From Streptomyces sp. Je 1-332 (lineage in GTDB: Bacteria > Actinomycetota > Actinomycetes > Streptomycetales > Streptomycetaceae), in assembly GCF_040730185.1 (NCBI RefSeq), contig NZ_CP160402.1, positions 7,812,001 through 7,876,000 on the forward strand: a stretch of DNA of 64,000 nt, written 5' to 3'. Positions within the stretch are counted from its first letter, which is position 1, and each line of letters starts with the position of its first letter. The position numbers and the translations under genes were made by a program. Below the pieces are notes generated by a model, which saw only the letters and a list, made by a program, of their open reading frames with translations, made no database searches and was not told the DNA's origin. Below are positions 51,220 to 60,031 of the stretch, piece after piece.

Positions 51220-51968
51220 CCGGTGCCCGCCCGGTCGTCACGGAGTACGAAGCCGACCCCGCGCACGGTGTGCAGCAGCCGGGGCCGTCCCCGGGCCTCC
51301 GTCTTGCGGCGCAGGTAACTCACGAACGTATCCACCACATCGGTACGTACGGCGACGTCGTACCCCCACACTCTGCTCAGCAACTGATCACGGCTCAGCA
51401 CGAGACCGGCGTTCCGGGCCATCACTTCGAGCAGCGCGAACTCACGCCGGGTCAGGTCCAGGTCGTGGCCGTCCAGCACCGCACGGTGCGCGGCCGGGTC
51501 GAGCACCAGCCCGCCCACCCGCACCGTGTGCGCGCCTCTCGCGTCACGTTCACGCGCCCCGGCGCTGCGGCGCAGGAGTGCGTCGAGGCGCAGCACGAGT
51601 TCCCGCAGGGCGAAGGGCTTGACCAGGTAGTCGTCCGCCCCCGCCTGGAGGCCGGCGATACGGTCCTGCGTCTCGTCCAGTGCCGAGAGCATCAGGAGCG
51701 GTACGTCGTCGCCCACTTCGCGCGTCCTGTGGCACACCTCGATGCCGCTGATGTCGGGCAGCGACACGTCAAGGACCACGGCGTCCACGCTCTTCCGGCC
51801 GAGGATCTCCAGGGCCTCGGCCCCGCGGCCGGTGAGCTCGACGTGAAAACCGTTCACGCGCAGACCTCTGCCGAGCGACTTCAAGATGGCCGCGTCGTCG
51901 TCCACCACCAGGACCCGCCGCGGGCACGCTCCATCGCCAAAGCCCCCGCTCGTGGCCGCAGTCGGCAT
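51216..51968 (-). CDS. OmpR-family response regulator
   Basis: 250 residues from the ATG of MPTAATSGG behind GGAGGG. The receiver has VLVVDDDAAILKSL, phospho-acceptor Asp67 (VVLDVSLPDISG) and YLVKPFALREL. A winged-helix Trans_reg_C domain ends LLHTVRGVGFVLRDD. It forms a two-component system with the overlapping kinase downstream. The first gene of a two-gene operon, with 186 bp to the divergent methyltransferase. Confidence 0.94.
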   Translation of the reverse strand: MPTAATSGGFGDGACPRRVLVVDDDAAILKSLGRGLRVNGFHVELTGRGAEALEILGRKSVDAVVLDVSLPDISGIEVCHRTREVGDDVPLLMLSALDETQDRIAGLQAGADDYLVKPFALRELVLRLDALLRRSAGARERDARGAHTVRVGGLVLDPAAHRAVLDGHDLDLTRREFALLEVMARNAGLVLSRDQLLSRVWGYDVAVRTDVVDTFVSYLRRKTEARGRPRLLHTVRGVGFVLRDDRAGTG

Positions 51969-52154
51969 GCACCCTCCCGCCCCAGGCACTCGCGTCACCA
52001 CGAAGCCTAGCCTCCGCATCCGACAGGCCCCTCATCCGAGTTGAAGGCCGAGAACGACGCTCCGCGGCGGAAATCCCAACTGAAGGAGTGATGAATGTGC
52101 TCGCAGGAGTGACGCTCCTTGCTGGGGCGCCGACAGAGTTGTGACCATCGCCGG

Positions 52155-53018
52155 ATGAACGGACAGAAGCGGAAGGCCGAGTTGGATGGCGTCGCCGAAA
52201 CGACGCTATGGACGTTGCACCACCGCGCTCTGGCCGCGAAGCACCCTCGCTCGGCACTGCGGGACCCGAAGGCGATCGAAGTGATCGACGCGGTCGACTA
52301 CCCCTTCGAGGGGCGGTTCGGCACCGGCAACTGGGGCTACGCCCAAGGGATGGCCGTACGGGCGCGGTGTTACGACCGCGAGGTGCGACGTTTCCTCAGG
52401 GACCACCCGGACGGCATGGTCGTCTCGCTCGGGGAGGGTCTCGAGACGCAGTTCTGGCGGGTGGACAACGGCCAAGTCCGCTGGCTCGGGGTCGACCTGC
52501 CCGAGGTCGCGGCCCTGCGCCGACGGCTGCTGCCGGATGAGCCACGGCACCGGACACTGCCCTGTTCGGCCACCGACACCCGGTGGATGGACGAGGTCGA
52601 CGCCTCGCGCGGGCTGCTGATCCTCGCCCAGGGGATGCTGATGTATCTCCCCCGGGAGGTCGTGCACCGGCTCATCGAGGACTGCGCCGCCCGGTTCCCG
52701 GGAGCGGAGCTGGTGTTCGACACCCCGCCTGCCTGGATGGCCGCCCGCACCGAACGCGGCCGGTGGAAGTACCCCGCCGGATACCGCCCGCCGCCGATGC
52801 TCTGGGGGATGACACCGGCGGAACAGCGCACGCTGCGCGCGGTGCACCCGAACGTCACCGCCGTGCGAGCGGTTCGCGAACCACGGGGCCGGGGCTTCCT
52901 CTGCGGGTGGGTCCTGCCCCTGGCCAACGTCCTTCCTGCGTTCCGTGCGCGGAAGCCACTCTGGGTCACGCGCGTGTCGTTCGGCCCGACGCAACATCAC
53001 CAAGGAGTCAGCAGATGA
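52155..53018 (+). CDS. LCM/TcmP-type O-methyltransferase
   Basis: 287 residues from the ATG of MNGQKRKAELDGV. LWTLHHRALAAKHPRSALRDPKAIEVIDAVDYPFEGRFG, VVSLGEGLETQFWRVDNGQVRWLGVDLPEV and LILAQGMLMYLPREVVHRLI match the leucine carboxyl methyltransferase-like family (Tcmp/PPM1 type), which in actinobacteria methylates small molecules, often polyketide carboxylates. Its stop overlaps the next gene's ATGA, so it is coupled with the acetyltransferase. Substrate unknown. Confidence 0.85.
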   Translation: MNGQKRKAELDGVAETTLWTLHHRALAAKHPRSALRDPKAIEVIDAVDYPFEGRFGTGNWGYAQGMAVRARCYDREVRRFLRDHPDGMVVSLGEGLETQFWRVDNGQVRWLGVDLPEVAALRRRLLPDEPRHRTLPCSATDTRWMDEVDASRGLLILAQGMLMYLPREVVHRLIEDCAARFPGAELVFDTPPAWMAARTERGRWKYPAGYRPPPMLWGMTPAEQRTLRAVHPNVTAVRAVREPRGRGFLCGWVLPLANVLPAFRARKPLWVTRVSFGPTQHHQGVSR

Positions 53019-53701
53019 CGGAACGCCTGGAAGCCGAGCGAGAGCAGATCCACCTCTGGCCTCCGCGGGAAGCGCCCCTGGCAAGCGTCGATGAACGGCC
53101 GCCCCCGGTGCCGGAGCAGCGCGGGGTTCTCGTCGAGGGCGGCACGCTGCGACTGCGGGAGTTCCTGCCCAGCGACGTCGACGGCGTACTCGGCATCTTC
53201 GGCGACCCCCGTACGACCCGGGAGTTCGGAATGCCGCCCTTTCGGCGCCCCGACGCCGCCGCACTGGTCGAACAGGCCAGGGCAGGCGCCCGGCGGACGC
53301 CCCGCACGCACTACCGCCTGGGTGTCAGCGAGATCGCCACGGGTGAGTTGATCGGCTCGGCGAAGCTGATCGTCGAGGATCAGTCGGGCGAGGGCGGGAT
53401 GGTCCGCGTCGGTTACCGCAGCGCGGAAGTGGGGCTGGCCCTGCGCGCCGACCGGGTCAGCGTGGGCCACAGCGTCGAGATCGGCTTCCTGCTGGGCGTC
53501 CTCGGCTTCGACCGGCTCGGCCTGCACCGCGTCTGGTCGGGTTTCATGCCGTCGAACGTCGCCGCGCAGCGAGCCATCGAGAAGGCCGGCATGGTGCGGG
53601 AGGGGCGGCTGCGCCACTACGGGCACGTGGACGGCGTATGGCACGACATCGTGCAGTACTCGATTCTCGAGGACGACTGGAAGGCTCTGCGCGGCCGCTG
53701 A
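53015..53701 (+). CDS. RimJ/RimL-type GNAT acetyltransferase
   Basis: 228 residues. After a 40-residue N-terminal extension comes the GNAT fold: LRLREFLPSDVDGVLGIFGDPRTTREFGM, HSVEIGFLLGVLGFDRLGLHRVWSGFMPSNVAAQRAIEKAGMVREGRLRHY, ending DIVQYSILEDDW. The order, with HRVWSGFMPSN and EKAGM, is typical of ribosomal-protein or small-molecule N-acetyltransferases. Translationally coupled to the methyltransferase, so the two may modify one substrate. Confidence 0.88.
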   Translation: MTERLEAEREQIHLWPPREAPLASVDERPPPVPEQRGVLVEGGTLRLREFLPSDVDGVLGIFGDPRTTREFGMPPFRRPDAAALVEQARAGARRTPRTHYRLGVSEIATGELIGSAKLIVEDQSGEGGMVRVGYRSAEVGLALRADRVSVGHSVEIGFLLGVLGFDRLGLHRVWSGFMPSNVAAQRAIEKAGMVREGRLRHYGHVDGVWHDIVQYSILEDDWKALRGR

Positions 53702-53802
53702 GCACGTGACGCCGCCCTGCCGGTCGGTACGCGGCGACGATTTCCCGTCGCCAACTTGTTCCCCCACACGAACGTCAGCGACGGTCGCCCTCTTAGCCTG
53801 GG

Positions 53803-55473
53803 GTGGTGACCAGCGACGTGCCGACGAACCTTCGCACCAGCCTTGCCCGCGTGCTCGACGACTTCAGCCCTGCCCTGCTCGATCTCGTGCACGGCAGCAC
53901 CGAGCCGGCGGAGCCGTCCGAGCGGACCGGTCCGACCGACGGGCTCGGCGGGGTGGTGATCCATGACCCGGGGGACGTGGTCGCGTACCCGCCGCGCGCC
54001 ATCGTGCTGGGCGTGGGCGTCTACGGGACGGAGGCGATCGCCCGGCTCATGCGCGAGCTGGGAGAGCACGGTGCGGCGGCCCTCGTGGTGCGTGGCCCGG
54101 TGGAGCGGGACGAGGCGCTGGCCGCGGCTTCGGCGGCCTCGGGGGTGGTGCTGGTAAGCCTGACGCAGGGCGCGTCGTGGTCGCAGCTGACGGAGCTCCT
54201 GCGGACGCTACTCACCGAGGGGGACGTCGGTGAGACGGGGGTGGAGTCGCTCGGGGGAGTGCCCTCCGGTGATCTGTTCGCGCTGGCCAACGCCGTCGCG
54301 ACGCTGCTGGACGCGCCGATCACGATCGAGGACCGGCGTCAGCGCATCCTGGCGTTCTCGGGCCGTCAGGACGAGGCGGACCAGTCGCGTGTCGCCACGA
54401 TCCTGGCCCGCCAGGTGCCGGACGGATATCTGCGGATCCTGGAGAGCCGCGGCGTCTTCAGTGAGCTGTACCGCAGCGACCGCCCCGTGCACATCGCCCC
54501 GGCCACGGTCGAGGAGGGGGAGACGGCCATCCCGCGCGTGGCCGTCGCGGTGCGCGCCGGTGACGAGTTCCTCGGGTCTGTGTGGGCCGCGGTCGAGGAG
54601 CCGTTGACCCCCGATCGCGAGCAGGCGTTCCAGGACGCGGCGAAGCTCGTCGCCCTGCACCTGCTGCGCCACCGGGCGGGCGCCGACGCGCAGAACCGGC
54701 TCAGGGCCGACCTCGTGAGTACCGTCCTCGAAGGCGGCACGGGTGCGGTGGACGCCCTGGCCCGGCTCGGCCTGGTGAACGAGCCCACGGTGGTGATGGC
54801 CATGGGCCTGGCCGGGGCGAAGAGCGATCACGCTCAGCTGGCGGCGGAACGCCAGCGGCTGACCAGCGCCCTCGGCATCCACCTCAACGCGGTGCAGCCA
54901 CGGTCGGCTCTCGCTCTCCTCGGCGACGTGGCCTACGCGGTCGTCCCGGTACCCGCGGACCCGGCGGCCGGCCGGGAGCGTGCGGTGCAGATCGCGGACA
55001 ACTTCCTGGAACGTGCCGGAAAGTGGACGCGGGTGGTGATCGGCATCGGGTCGGTGGCGACCGAGCCGTCGGCGCTCGGCCGCTCACGCACCAGGGCGGA
55101 CCGGGCGCTGCGGGTGCTGATGAGTGACCTGGGCAGCAGGCGCGTCGCCTCGATCAGCGACGTGCACGTCGACGCGCTGCTGCTCGACCTGCGGGACCTG
55201 GCCGCCGCGCAGGGGGACGAACTGCTCGGCCCGGTGGCCCGGTTGGTGGAGTACGACGCCAGACACCGCTCCCACCTGGTCGAGACGCTGCGCGCGTGGC
55301 TCGACGCCTTCGGCGACGTCATCGCCGCGTCGGCGAGCGTGTTCGTCCACCCCAACACCTTCCGCTACCGCATCCGGCGAGTCGCTGAGGTGGCGCAGAT
55401 CGATCTGGGGGACCCCTCGGTGCGTTTCGCTCTCATGCTGCAACTGCGATTGATGCAGCCCACCGTCACCTAG
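53803..55473 (+). CDS. PucR/CdaR-family transcriptional regulator
   Basis: 556 residues from GTG-GTG, 3 bp after a TAGCCT-like -10 box region, so leaderless is likely. An N-terminal purine catabolism-like PucR domain, a GAF-like middle (DAPITIEDRRQRILAFSG) and a C-terminal HTH_30 (SASVFVHPNTFRYRIRRVAEVAQIDLGDPSVRFAL) are present. PucR proteins activate catabolic operons for purines, amino acids or related compounds. It converges on the racemase-GNAT-amidohydrolase operon and is its most likely regulator. Confidence 0.88.
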   Translation: MVTSDVPTNLRTSLARVLDDFSPALLDLVHGSTEPAEPSERTGPTDGLGGVVIHDPGDVVAYPPRAIVLGVGVYGTEAIARLMRELGEHGAAALVVRGPVERDEALAAASAASGVVLVSLTQGASWSQLTELLRTLLTEGDVGETGVESLGGVPSGDLFALANAVATLLDAPITIEDRRQRILAFSGRQDEADQSRVATILARQVPDGYLRILESRGVFSELYRSDRPVHIAPATVEEGETAIPRVAVAVRAGDEFLGSVWAAVEEPLTPDREQAFQDAAKLVALHLLRHRAGADAQNRLRADLVSTVLEGGTGAVDALARLGLVNEPTVVMAMGLAGAKSDHAQLAAERQRLTSALGIHLNAVQPRSALALLGDVAYAVVPVPADPAAGRERAVQIADNFLERAGKWTRVVIGIGSVATEPSALGRSRTRADRALRVLMSDLGSRRVASISDVHVDALLLDLRDLAAAQGDELLGPVARLVEYDARHRSHLVETLRAWLDAFGDVIAASASVFVHPNTFRYRIRRVAEVAQIDLGDPSVRFALMLQLRLMQPTVT

Positions 55474-55508
55474 CAACCCCCGGGGGGGGCGACTCAAGTA
55501 CCGTCTCC

Positions 55509-55743
55509 CTACGTCTCTTCGATGGCGGGCATCGGCTCTCAGTGTCGGCGCACGGATCGAACTCGTCGACCTGAGCAGGCAGGCCGCTTTCCTCAGCGGA
55601 TGGCATCCGGGCGGACCCAGGCGCCGCGAACTCTGCTGTATATCGCTGGTCCAGAAGCCGATGTGATCGAACCTGGCTCCGTCGGACGAGTCCCAGGGGC
55701 TGCCCGGAGCCCCTTCGATGAGCTCGATGAAGGGCGGCAGTCA
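55509..55743 (-). pseudogene. Truncated, frameshifted VOC (glyoxalase-like) gene remnant
   Basis: On the minus strand one frame reads LPPFIELIEGAPGSPWDSSD then ARFDHIGFWTSDIQQSSRRL and GPPGCHP, matching the usual second half of a VOC-family protein (ELIEG..PGSPW...HHIGFW). A frame change then leads to PMPAIEET and a stop at 55509, like the family's MMPAIE ending. A TGA stands just before the readable start and the N-terminal half is gone, so the gene is broken. It lies between the PucR gene and the racemase gene. Confidence 0.65.
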
Positions 55744-55767
55744 TCCGTCCATGATCCCGCAGAGCCC

Positions 55768-56868
55768 CTACAACTGGATCCATTCCTTGGCCGTCGTCAC
55801 CCCTTCAAGGATCGCGTCGACCGGCTCCACGCCGAGCCCCGGTCCGGTGGGCACGTCGAGGTGACCGTCGGCGAGTTCGAAGGGTTCGGTGATGTCCGTG
55901 GCGAAGTAGCGGCTGGAGCCGGAGGTGTCGCCGGGCAGGGTGAAGCCGGGCAGCGCGGCGAGCGCGACGTTGGCGGCGCGGCCGAGTCCGGTCTCCAGCA
56001 TGCCTCCGCACCACACGGGAACGCCGTGGGCCACGCACAGGTCGTGAATCGCCTTGGCCTCCAGATAGCCGCCGACCCGGCCCGGCTTGACGTTGATGAT
56101 CGAAGCGGCGCCCAGCGTGATGGCAGCGGCGGCGTCCTCGGCGGACTCGATGGACTCGTCCAGGCACACCGGCGTACGCAACTGCTTGGCGAGCGCCGCG
56201 TGTTGCACCAGGTCGTCGTCGGCCAGCGGCTGCTCGACCAGCAGGAGGTCGAACGCGTCGAGCTTGGCGAGCTGACGTGCGTCGGCCAGGGTGTAGGCGG
56301 CGTTGGCGTCCACCTGGAGCAGCAGGTCGTCGCCGAAGCGCTCGCGCACGGCGTGGACCGGCTCGATGTCCCAGCCGGGCTCGATCTTGAGCTTGATGCG
56401 CACGTAACCCTCCTCGATGAAACCGCCCACGGCGTCGAGGAGTTCGGGGATCGAGTCCATGATTCCGACCGAGACACCGCACGGCACGCGCTCACGCTCG
56501 GCGCCGAGGAAGCCGCCGAAGGACTGCCCCGTGGCGCGCAGTTGGGCGTCGAGTACGGCGGTCTCCAGAGCCGCCTTGGCCATCTTGTGGCCCTTGAACG
56601 GCTTCAGGGCACGCTTGACCGCGTGGGCGTCCGCCACGGCGGGCAGCGCAGGGATCAGGAAGCGGCGCAACACGTCGGCCGCCCCGTCGACGTACTCGGA
56701 GCAGTAGCGCGGTTCGGACATGGCGACGCACTCGCCCCAGCCCTCGCCGTCGGGCGTGACCACGCGCACAAGCAGGACGTCGCGTGCCGTCTCGACGCCG
56801 AAGGAGGTCCGGAACGGCGCCCGGAGGGGCATCGCGATCCGCCGCAGTTCAATTCCGTTGATCTTCAT
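55768..56868 (-). CDS. N-acyl/N-succinylamino acid racemase, enolase superfamily
   Basis: 366 residues. The catalytic pattern of the NSAR/OSBS group is complete: KLK with Lys159 and Lys161, metal ligands Asp187 (QVDANAAYT), Glu212 (VEQPL) and Asp237 (LDESI), opposing Lys261 (INVKPGRVGG), and WCGGMLETGLGRAANVALAALPGF. The offset from Amycolatopsis N-acylamino acid racemase is about two residues. It could also do o-succinylbenzoate synthesis (MenC), but the GNAT and M20 neighbours favour amino acid racemisation. Third gene of the operon. Confidence 0.88.
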   Translation of the reverse strand: MKINGIELRRIAMPLRAPFRTSFGVETARDVLLVRVVTPDGEGWGECVAMSEPRYCSEYVDGAADVLRRFLIPALPAVADAHAVKRALKPFKGHKMAKAALETAVLDAQLRATGQSFGGFLGAERERVPCGVSVGIMDSIPELLDAVGGFIEEGYVRIKLKIEPGWDIEPVHAVRERFGDDLLLQVDANAAYTLADARQLAKLDAFDLLLVEQPLADDDLVQHAALAKQLRTPVCLDESIESAEDAAAAITLGAASIINVKPGRVGGYLEAKAIHDLCVAHGVPVWCGGMLETGLGRAANVALAALPGFTLPGDTSGSSRYFATDITEPFELADGHLDVPTGPGLGVEPVDAILEGVTTAKEWIQL

Positions 56869-56910
56869 GGTGCTTGGGCTCCTGGGGGAGGGGCGAGCGA
56901 GGGGTCGGGG

Positions 56911-57729
56911 CTACGCGGTGGTGTCGCGCGTGACGACGTAGGAGGTGCGGTCGTGGAAGCCGGTGACGCGGGCGCCCTCGGCAAGGAGGCCGCCGAGCAC
57001 GTCGCGCATCGCGAGGCGCCACTCCTTGGCCGCGCCGGGGTCGGTGCGACGCAGCCCCTCGATGTCCGGCGGGACCTCGACCAGCAGCGCCGCCGCGTCC
57101 CTGCGGCCGACTACGGGCAGGCCGTCGCGTACGGACAGAGCGGTGGCGGCATTGTCGGGCACCGCCACGGGTGCGAGGCGTGATTCCGAGGCGGCGACCG
57201 CGGCGTCGTCGTTCAACTCCCAGGCAATGAGCGCCCGATCGGTGTCGTCACCGCCGTTGATCACGTCGTCCATCGCCCCGTAGAAGCTGGTGAGGTACTC
57301 GACCGGCCAGCCGCCCAGCTTGGTCAGGTTGAAGTGGGCGTTGCGCCGCACCAGCGGGTCGTAGGTCCACGTGATCCGTCGCAGCCCACGGGTCAGGGCC
57401 CACTGGCGCTGGTGGAGTTTGAGAGCGAGTCCCGCTCCGCGGCCGGGCAGTGCACCGGTGACATGCGAGTGCAGGGCCGCGCCTGCCGGGGCCGCGAAGA
57501 AGGCCACGGACGCGCCGACGAGCCGGCCGCCTTCGAAAGCTCCGGCGACGTAGTTGCCCGCGTGGGAGAGCGCCCGCATCTGCTCGACACCCATGGGGGA
57601 ACTGCCGGGGGAGCTGCCCCAGATCTCCTCGAACAGCGCGTTGGCTCCCTCCAGTTCGCGCAGTTCGTGCAGCTCCCGTACGACTAGACCGTGCGGCGTG
57701 GGCGAATCCTGTACGCCGATGGCACTCAC
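56911..57729 (-). CDS. GNAT acyltransferase, probable D-amino acid N-succinyltransferase
   Basis: 272 residues from the GTG that overlaps the amidohydrolase stop by GTGA. An N-terminal GNAT fold: LRELEGANALFEEIWGSSPGS, NYVAGAFEGGRLVGASVAFF, HSHVTGALPGRGAGLALKLHQRQWAL (acyl-CoA P-loop) and ITWTYDPLVRRNAHFNLTKLGG. Related GNATs near N-succinylamino acid racemases succinylate D-amino acids in the pathway described for Geobacillus. Translational coupling with M20 and the racemase supports that role. The acyl donor is inferred. Confidence 0.82.
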   Translation of the reverse strand: MSAIGVQDSPTPHGLVVRELHELRELEGANALFEEIWGSSPGSSPMGVEQMRALSHAGNYVAGAFEGGRLVGASVAFFAAPAGAALHSHVTGALPGRGAGLALKLHQRQWALTRGLRRITWTYDPLVRRNAHFNLTKLGGWPVEYLTSFYGAMDDVINGGDDTDRALIAWELNDDAAVAASESRLAPVAVPDNAATALSVRDGLPVVGRRDAAALLVEVPPDIEGLRRTDPGAAKEWRLAMRDVLGGLLAEGARVTGFHDRTSYVVTRDTTA

Positions 57730-58940
57730 CGGGCCACCTCCTCGACGAGGGCGGCGAGCAGCCGGGCGCGCGGAACCATCTCTGCCACGATCAGGTGCTC
57801 GTGGTCGGCGTGTGCTCCGCCGCCGACAGCGCCCAGGCCGTCGAGAGTGGGGCAGCCGAGCCCGGCGGTGAAGTTCCCGTCGGACGCCCCGCCGACCGCC
57901 GCCGATGGCAGTGCGCCGAGACCCAGGCGCGCGGCGAGACGATCGGCCCGCTCGAACAGCTCGGCGGATGAACTGGTCTCCAGGGGAGGTCTGTTGGGGC
58001 CGCCGCGTACGACGAGGCTCGCCCCGGGCACGGTGGTCCTCAGCGCACGCATCGCCACGTCCACCCGCACCTGGGCGCTGAGCGTCGGGACACGGACGTC
58101 GACCGAGACGCGTGCCTCCGCGGGCACCGTGTTGGTCGTCGTACCCGCTCCGACCACCGTGGGGACCACGGTGGTGCGCCAGTCCCGCGGGGCATCGACG
58201 TTGATCTCCTCGGCCAGCGCGTCGAGGGCGAGGATCAGATGTGCGGCCTCCACCGCCGCGTTGACGCCCTTGTCCGGCTCGAGGCCGGAGTGGGCCGCCT
58301 TGCCCCGGACCACCAACTCGTAGGCGGAAGTGCCCTTGCGTGCCGTCTTCAGACCGCCGCCGTCCGCCGACGCCTCCAGAACGAAGGTCGCCGCACACTT
58401 TTGCGCCATCTCCTCGATCAGCGGCCGCGAGGCGTCCGAGCCGACCTCCTCGTCACCGGTCACCAGGACGCAGACCCCTTCCAGGGACGGCAGGGAGGCC
58501 AGGGCGTGGAACATCTGCACGAGGCCGGCCTTCATGTCGAAGATCCCCGGGCCGCGTGCGACGCCGTCTCTCACCGACCACGGGTGAGTGGCCAGCGAGC
58601 CCATCGGCCACACCGTGTCGTGGTGTCCGAGCAACAGCACCCGGGGTGTGCCGAAGGACCACCGCAGGTGCGTGACGCCGTCGACGACGATGCGTTCGGG
58701 CGGGGCGCCCAGGTGACGGGTTCCCTGGGCGGCCACCACGTCCGCGCTGTGCGCCACCGCGTCCAGATCGGACGAGAAGGACTCGCACACCACCAGTTCC
58801 TCGAGATCCGCGAGCATCGCGGGGAGGTGAAGCGCCTCATGCCCCGGCGTCGCCTCGCTCACTGCGTCCTGCCCCGGCATCGCACCCCTGACCGTGTGCG
58901 TGTCGGCGGCGGCCGTTCGGCTGTTCGGATCCTCGGTCAC
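57726..58940 (-). CDS. M20 family amidohydrolase, probable N-acyl-L-amino acid hydrolase
   Basis: 404 residues from a GTG behind AAGGAG. Two-zinc M20 site: His106-x-Asp108 (GHHDTV), Asp135 (GPGIFDMKAGL), Glu164 and Glu165 (TGDEEVGS), and a downstream GGGAHADHEHLIV. The dimerisation domain has KAAHSGLEPDKGVNAAVEA. It resembles glutamate carboxypeptidase/ArgE-DapE-like enzymes. With the adjacent GNAT and racemase it would release L-amino acid from the N-acyl form. It is the first gene of the three-gene operon. Confidence 0.9.
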   Translation of the reverse strand: MTEDPNSRTAAADTHTVRGAMPGQDAVSEATPGHEALHLPAMLADLEELVVCESFSSDLDAVAHSADVVAAQGTRHLGAPPERIVVDGVTHLRWSFGTPRVLLLGHHDTVWPMGSLATHPWSVRDGVARGPGIFDMKAGLVQMFHALASLPSLEGVCVLVTGDEEVGSDASRPLIEEMAQKCAATFVLEASADGGGLKTARKGTSAYELVVRGKAAHSGLEPDKGVNAAVEAAHLILALDALAEEINVDAPRDWRTTVVPTVVGAGTTTNTVPAEARVSVDVRVPTLSAQVRVDVAMRALRTTVPGASLVVRGGPNRPPLETSSSAELFERADRLAARLGLGALPSAAVGGASDGNFTAGLGCPTLDGLGAVGGGAHADHEHLIVAEMVPRARLLAALVEEVAR

Positions 58941-58952
58941 CTGCGACTCCTT

Positions 58953-58982
58953 CTCGAATACCTGCCTACGACGCTATTCGAG
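58953..58982. promoter_or_regulatory. Inverted repeat upstream of the M20-GNAT-racemase operon
   Basis: CTCGAATA (58953-58960) and TATTCGAG (58975-58982) are perfect 8-bp arms with a 14-bp spacer, 13 bp before the operon's first start codon. A further CGAATA half-site occurs at 59013-59018. This is a candidate operator, most simply for one of the two PucR-type regulators nearby. Confidence 0.45.
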
Positions 58983-59054
58983 CCCGAAGCGACGCAGTTC
59001 GTCGAGGGAAACGAATATCCGGGAGCCGTTCCGTACCACCGGACGGCTCAGCCG

Positions 59055-59987
59055 TCAGTCCTCGTGACTCACCGCCTTGGCGTTGCGCCGGAAGTCCGAC
59101 CAGGCAGGTGAGGTGCACGCGGCGCAGGTGTCGAAGAACTCGGCGCGCGCCTCTCGGTCGCCCATCAGGAAGTAGCGGAACCAGGCCGTGACAGGCCCTC
59201 GGAACCCGCCTCCGTCCCCGGCGGGGGTAACGTGCGAGGCGCCCGCCAACTCCCCGTAGACAGCGGGGACATGACCGGCGCTTTTGTAGCGGGGGACCAC
59301 CAGGAGCTCGGGGATCACCACCGGGTCGTGCTCACCGCCGAGGATGAACATGGGGCCCTTGAGGTCGCTGATTCTGCCCTGAGGACCCGGCTCGACGGGC
59401 ACGGTCACGTCGACGCGCGGGTCGGCACCGGCGTTGATCGCTCCGCCGCCGCCCTGCGAGTGCCCCGACGCGCCGACCTTGTCCAGGTCGACCTTCCCGT
59501 AGTACGGGCTTCGGGGATCGGCTTCGGCCTTCTTCAGCACGTCCAGGCCGTCGAGCATGGCGGCACCGGAACCGGACTGCGTGGTGTGCGCGGCGACCAC
59601 GATGAACCCGTGGGAAGCGAGGTGCTTCAGAAGCCCGTCGTGGATCACCGGCGTCACGAACGAGCCGTTGCCCCAGATGATCACCGGGTGCTTCGCGCAG
59701 CCTCTGCTACCGAGCTCGGCCGGGCGCAGGATGGTGTGACTCAGCCCCGCGCGCTCCTTGGTCACGGCGAAGGGGCCGTCCTCGGCCCAGCGTCCGCCGA
59801 CCGACGGGCAACTGTCGGCCGTGCGGGCGGCTGTAGCTGTATCGGGACCGGTGGGTGGCTGCGCGACTCCCTGGCCCGTCAGCGCGGCCGACAGTGCGAG
59901 CGACGTGGCCAGCACGGTGGCGGCTCGGCGCACCCAGGAGGCGGCCGGCACGGTGGCGGACCGCCACCGCCTCTCCATCTTCGGCAT
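59055..59987 (-). CDS. Secreted alpha/beta hydrolase (cutinase/PETase-like)
   Basis: 310 residues from the ATG of MPKMERR behind AGGAGA. A long signal peptide is followed by an alpha/beta-hydrolase with nucleophile elbow GHSQGGGGAINA, preceded by HPVIIWGNGSFVTPV and LASHGFIVVAAHT. PMFILGGEHDPVV carries the acidic residue and ASHVTP the catalytic His. Two Cys near the C-terminus (FDTCAACTSP) may form a disulfide. This is the poly(ester)/cutinase or dienelactone hydrolase-like branch. The ester substrate is unknown. Confidence 0.85.
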   Translation of the reverse strand: MPKMERRWRSATVPAASWVRRAATVLATSLALSAALTGQGVAQPPTGPDTATAARTADSCPSVGGRWAEDGPFAVTKERAGLSHTILRPAELGSRGCAKHPVIIWGNGSFVTPVIHDGLLKHLASHGFIVVAAHTTQSGSGAAMLDGLDVLKKAEADPRSPYYGKVDLDKVGASGHSQGGGGAINAGADPRVDVTVPVEPGPQGRISDLKGPMFILGGEHDPVVIPELLVVPRYKSAGHVPAVYGELAGASHVTPAGDGGGFRGPVTAWFRYFLMGDREARAEFFDTCAACTSPAWSDFRRNAKAVSHED

Positions 59988-60031
59988 GGGGATCTCCTGT
60001 CCTGAGGTGCGGGTCCTGGGGCGGGGGGCCG

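Noticed and set aside
55466..55783. 105-residue minus-strand frame
   Set aside because: It begins inside the racemase gene and only partly follows the VOC remnant; the VOC motifs need a different frame.
55522..57183. Long open frame opposite the racemase and GNAT genes
   Set aside because: It crosses two well-supported genes on the minus strand and has no recognisable domain.
57730..58398. Upstream extension of the GNAT protein
   Set aside because: The frame is open but lies entirely within the M20 gene; the GTGA-overlapping GTG start fits the family length.
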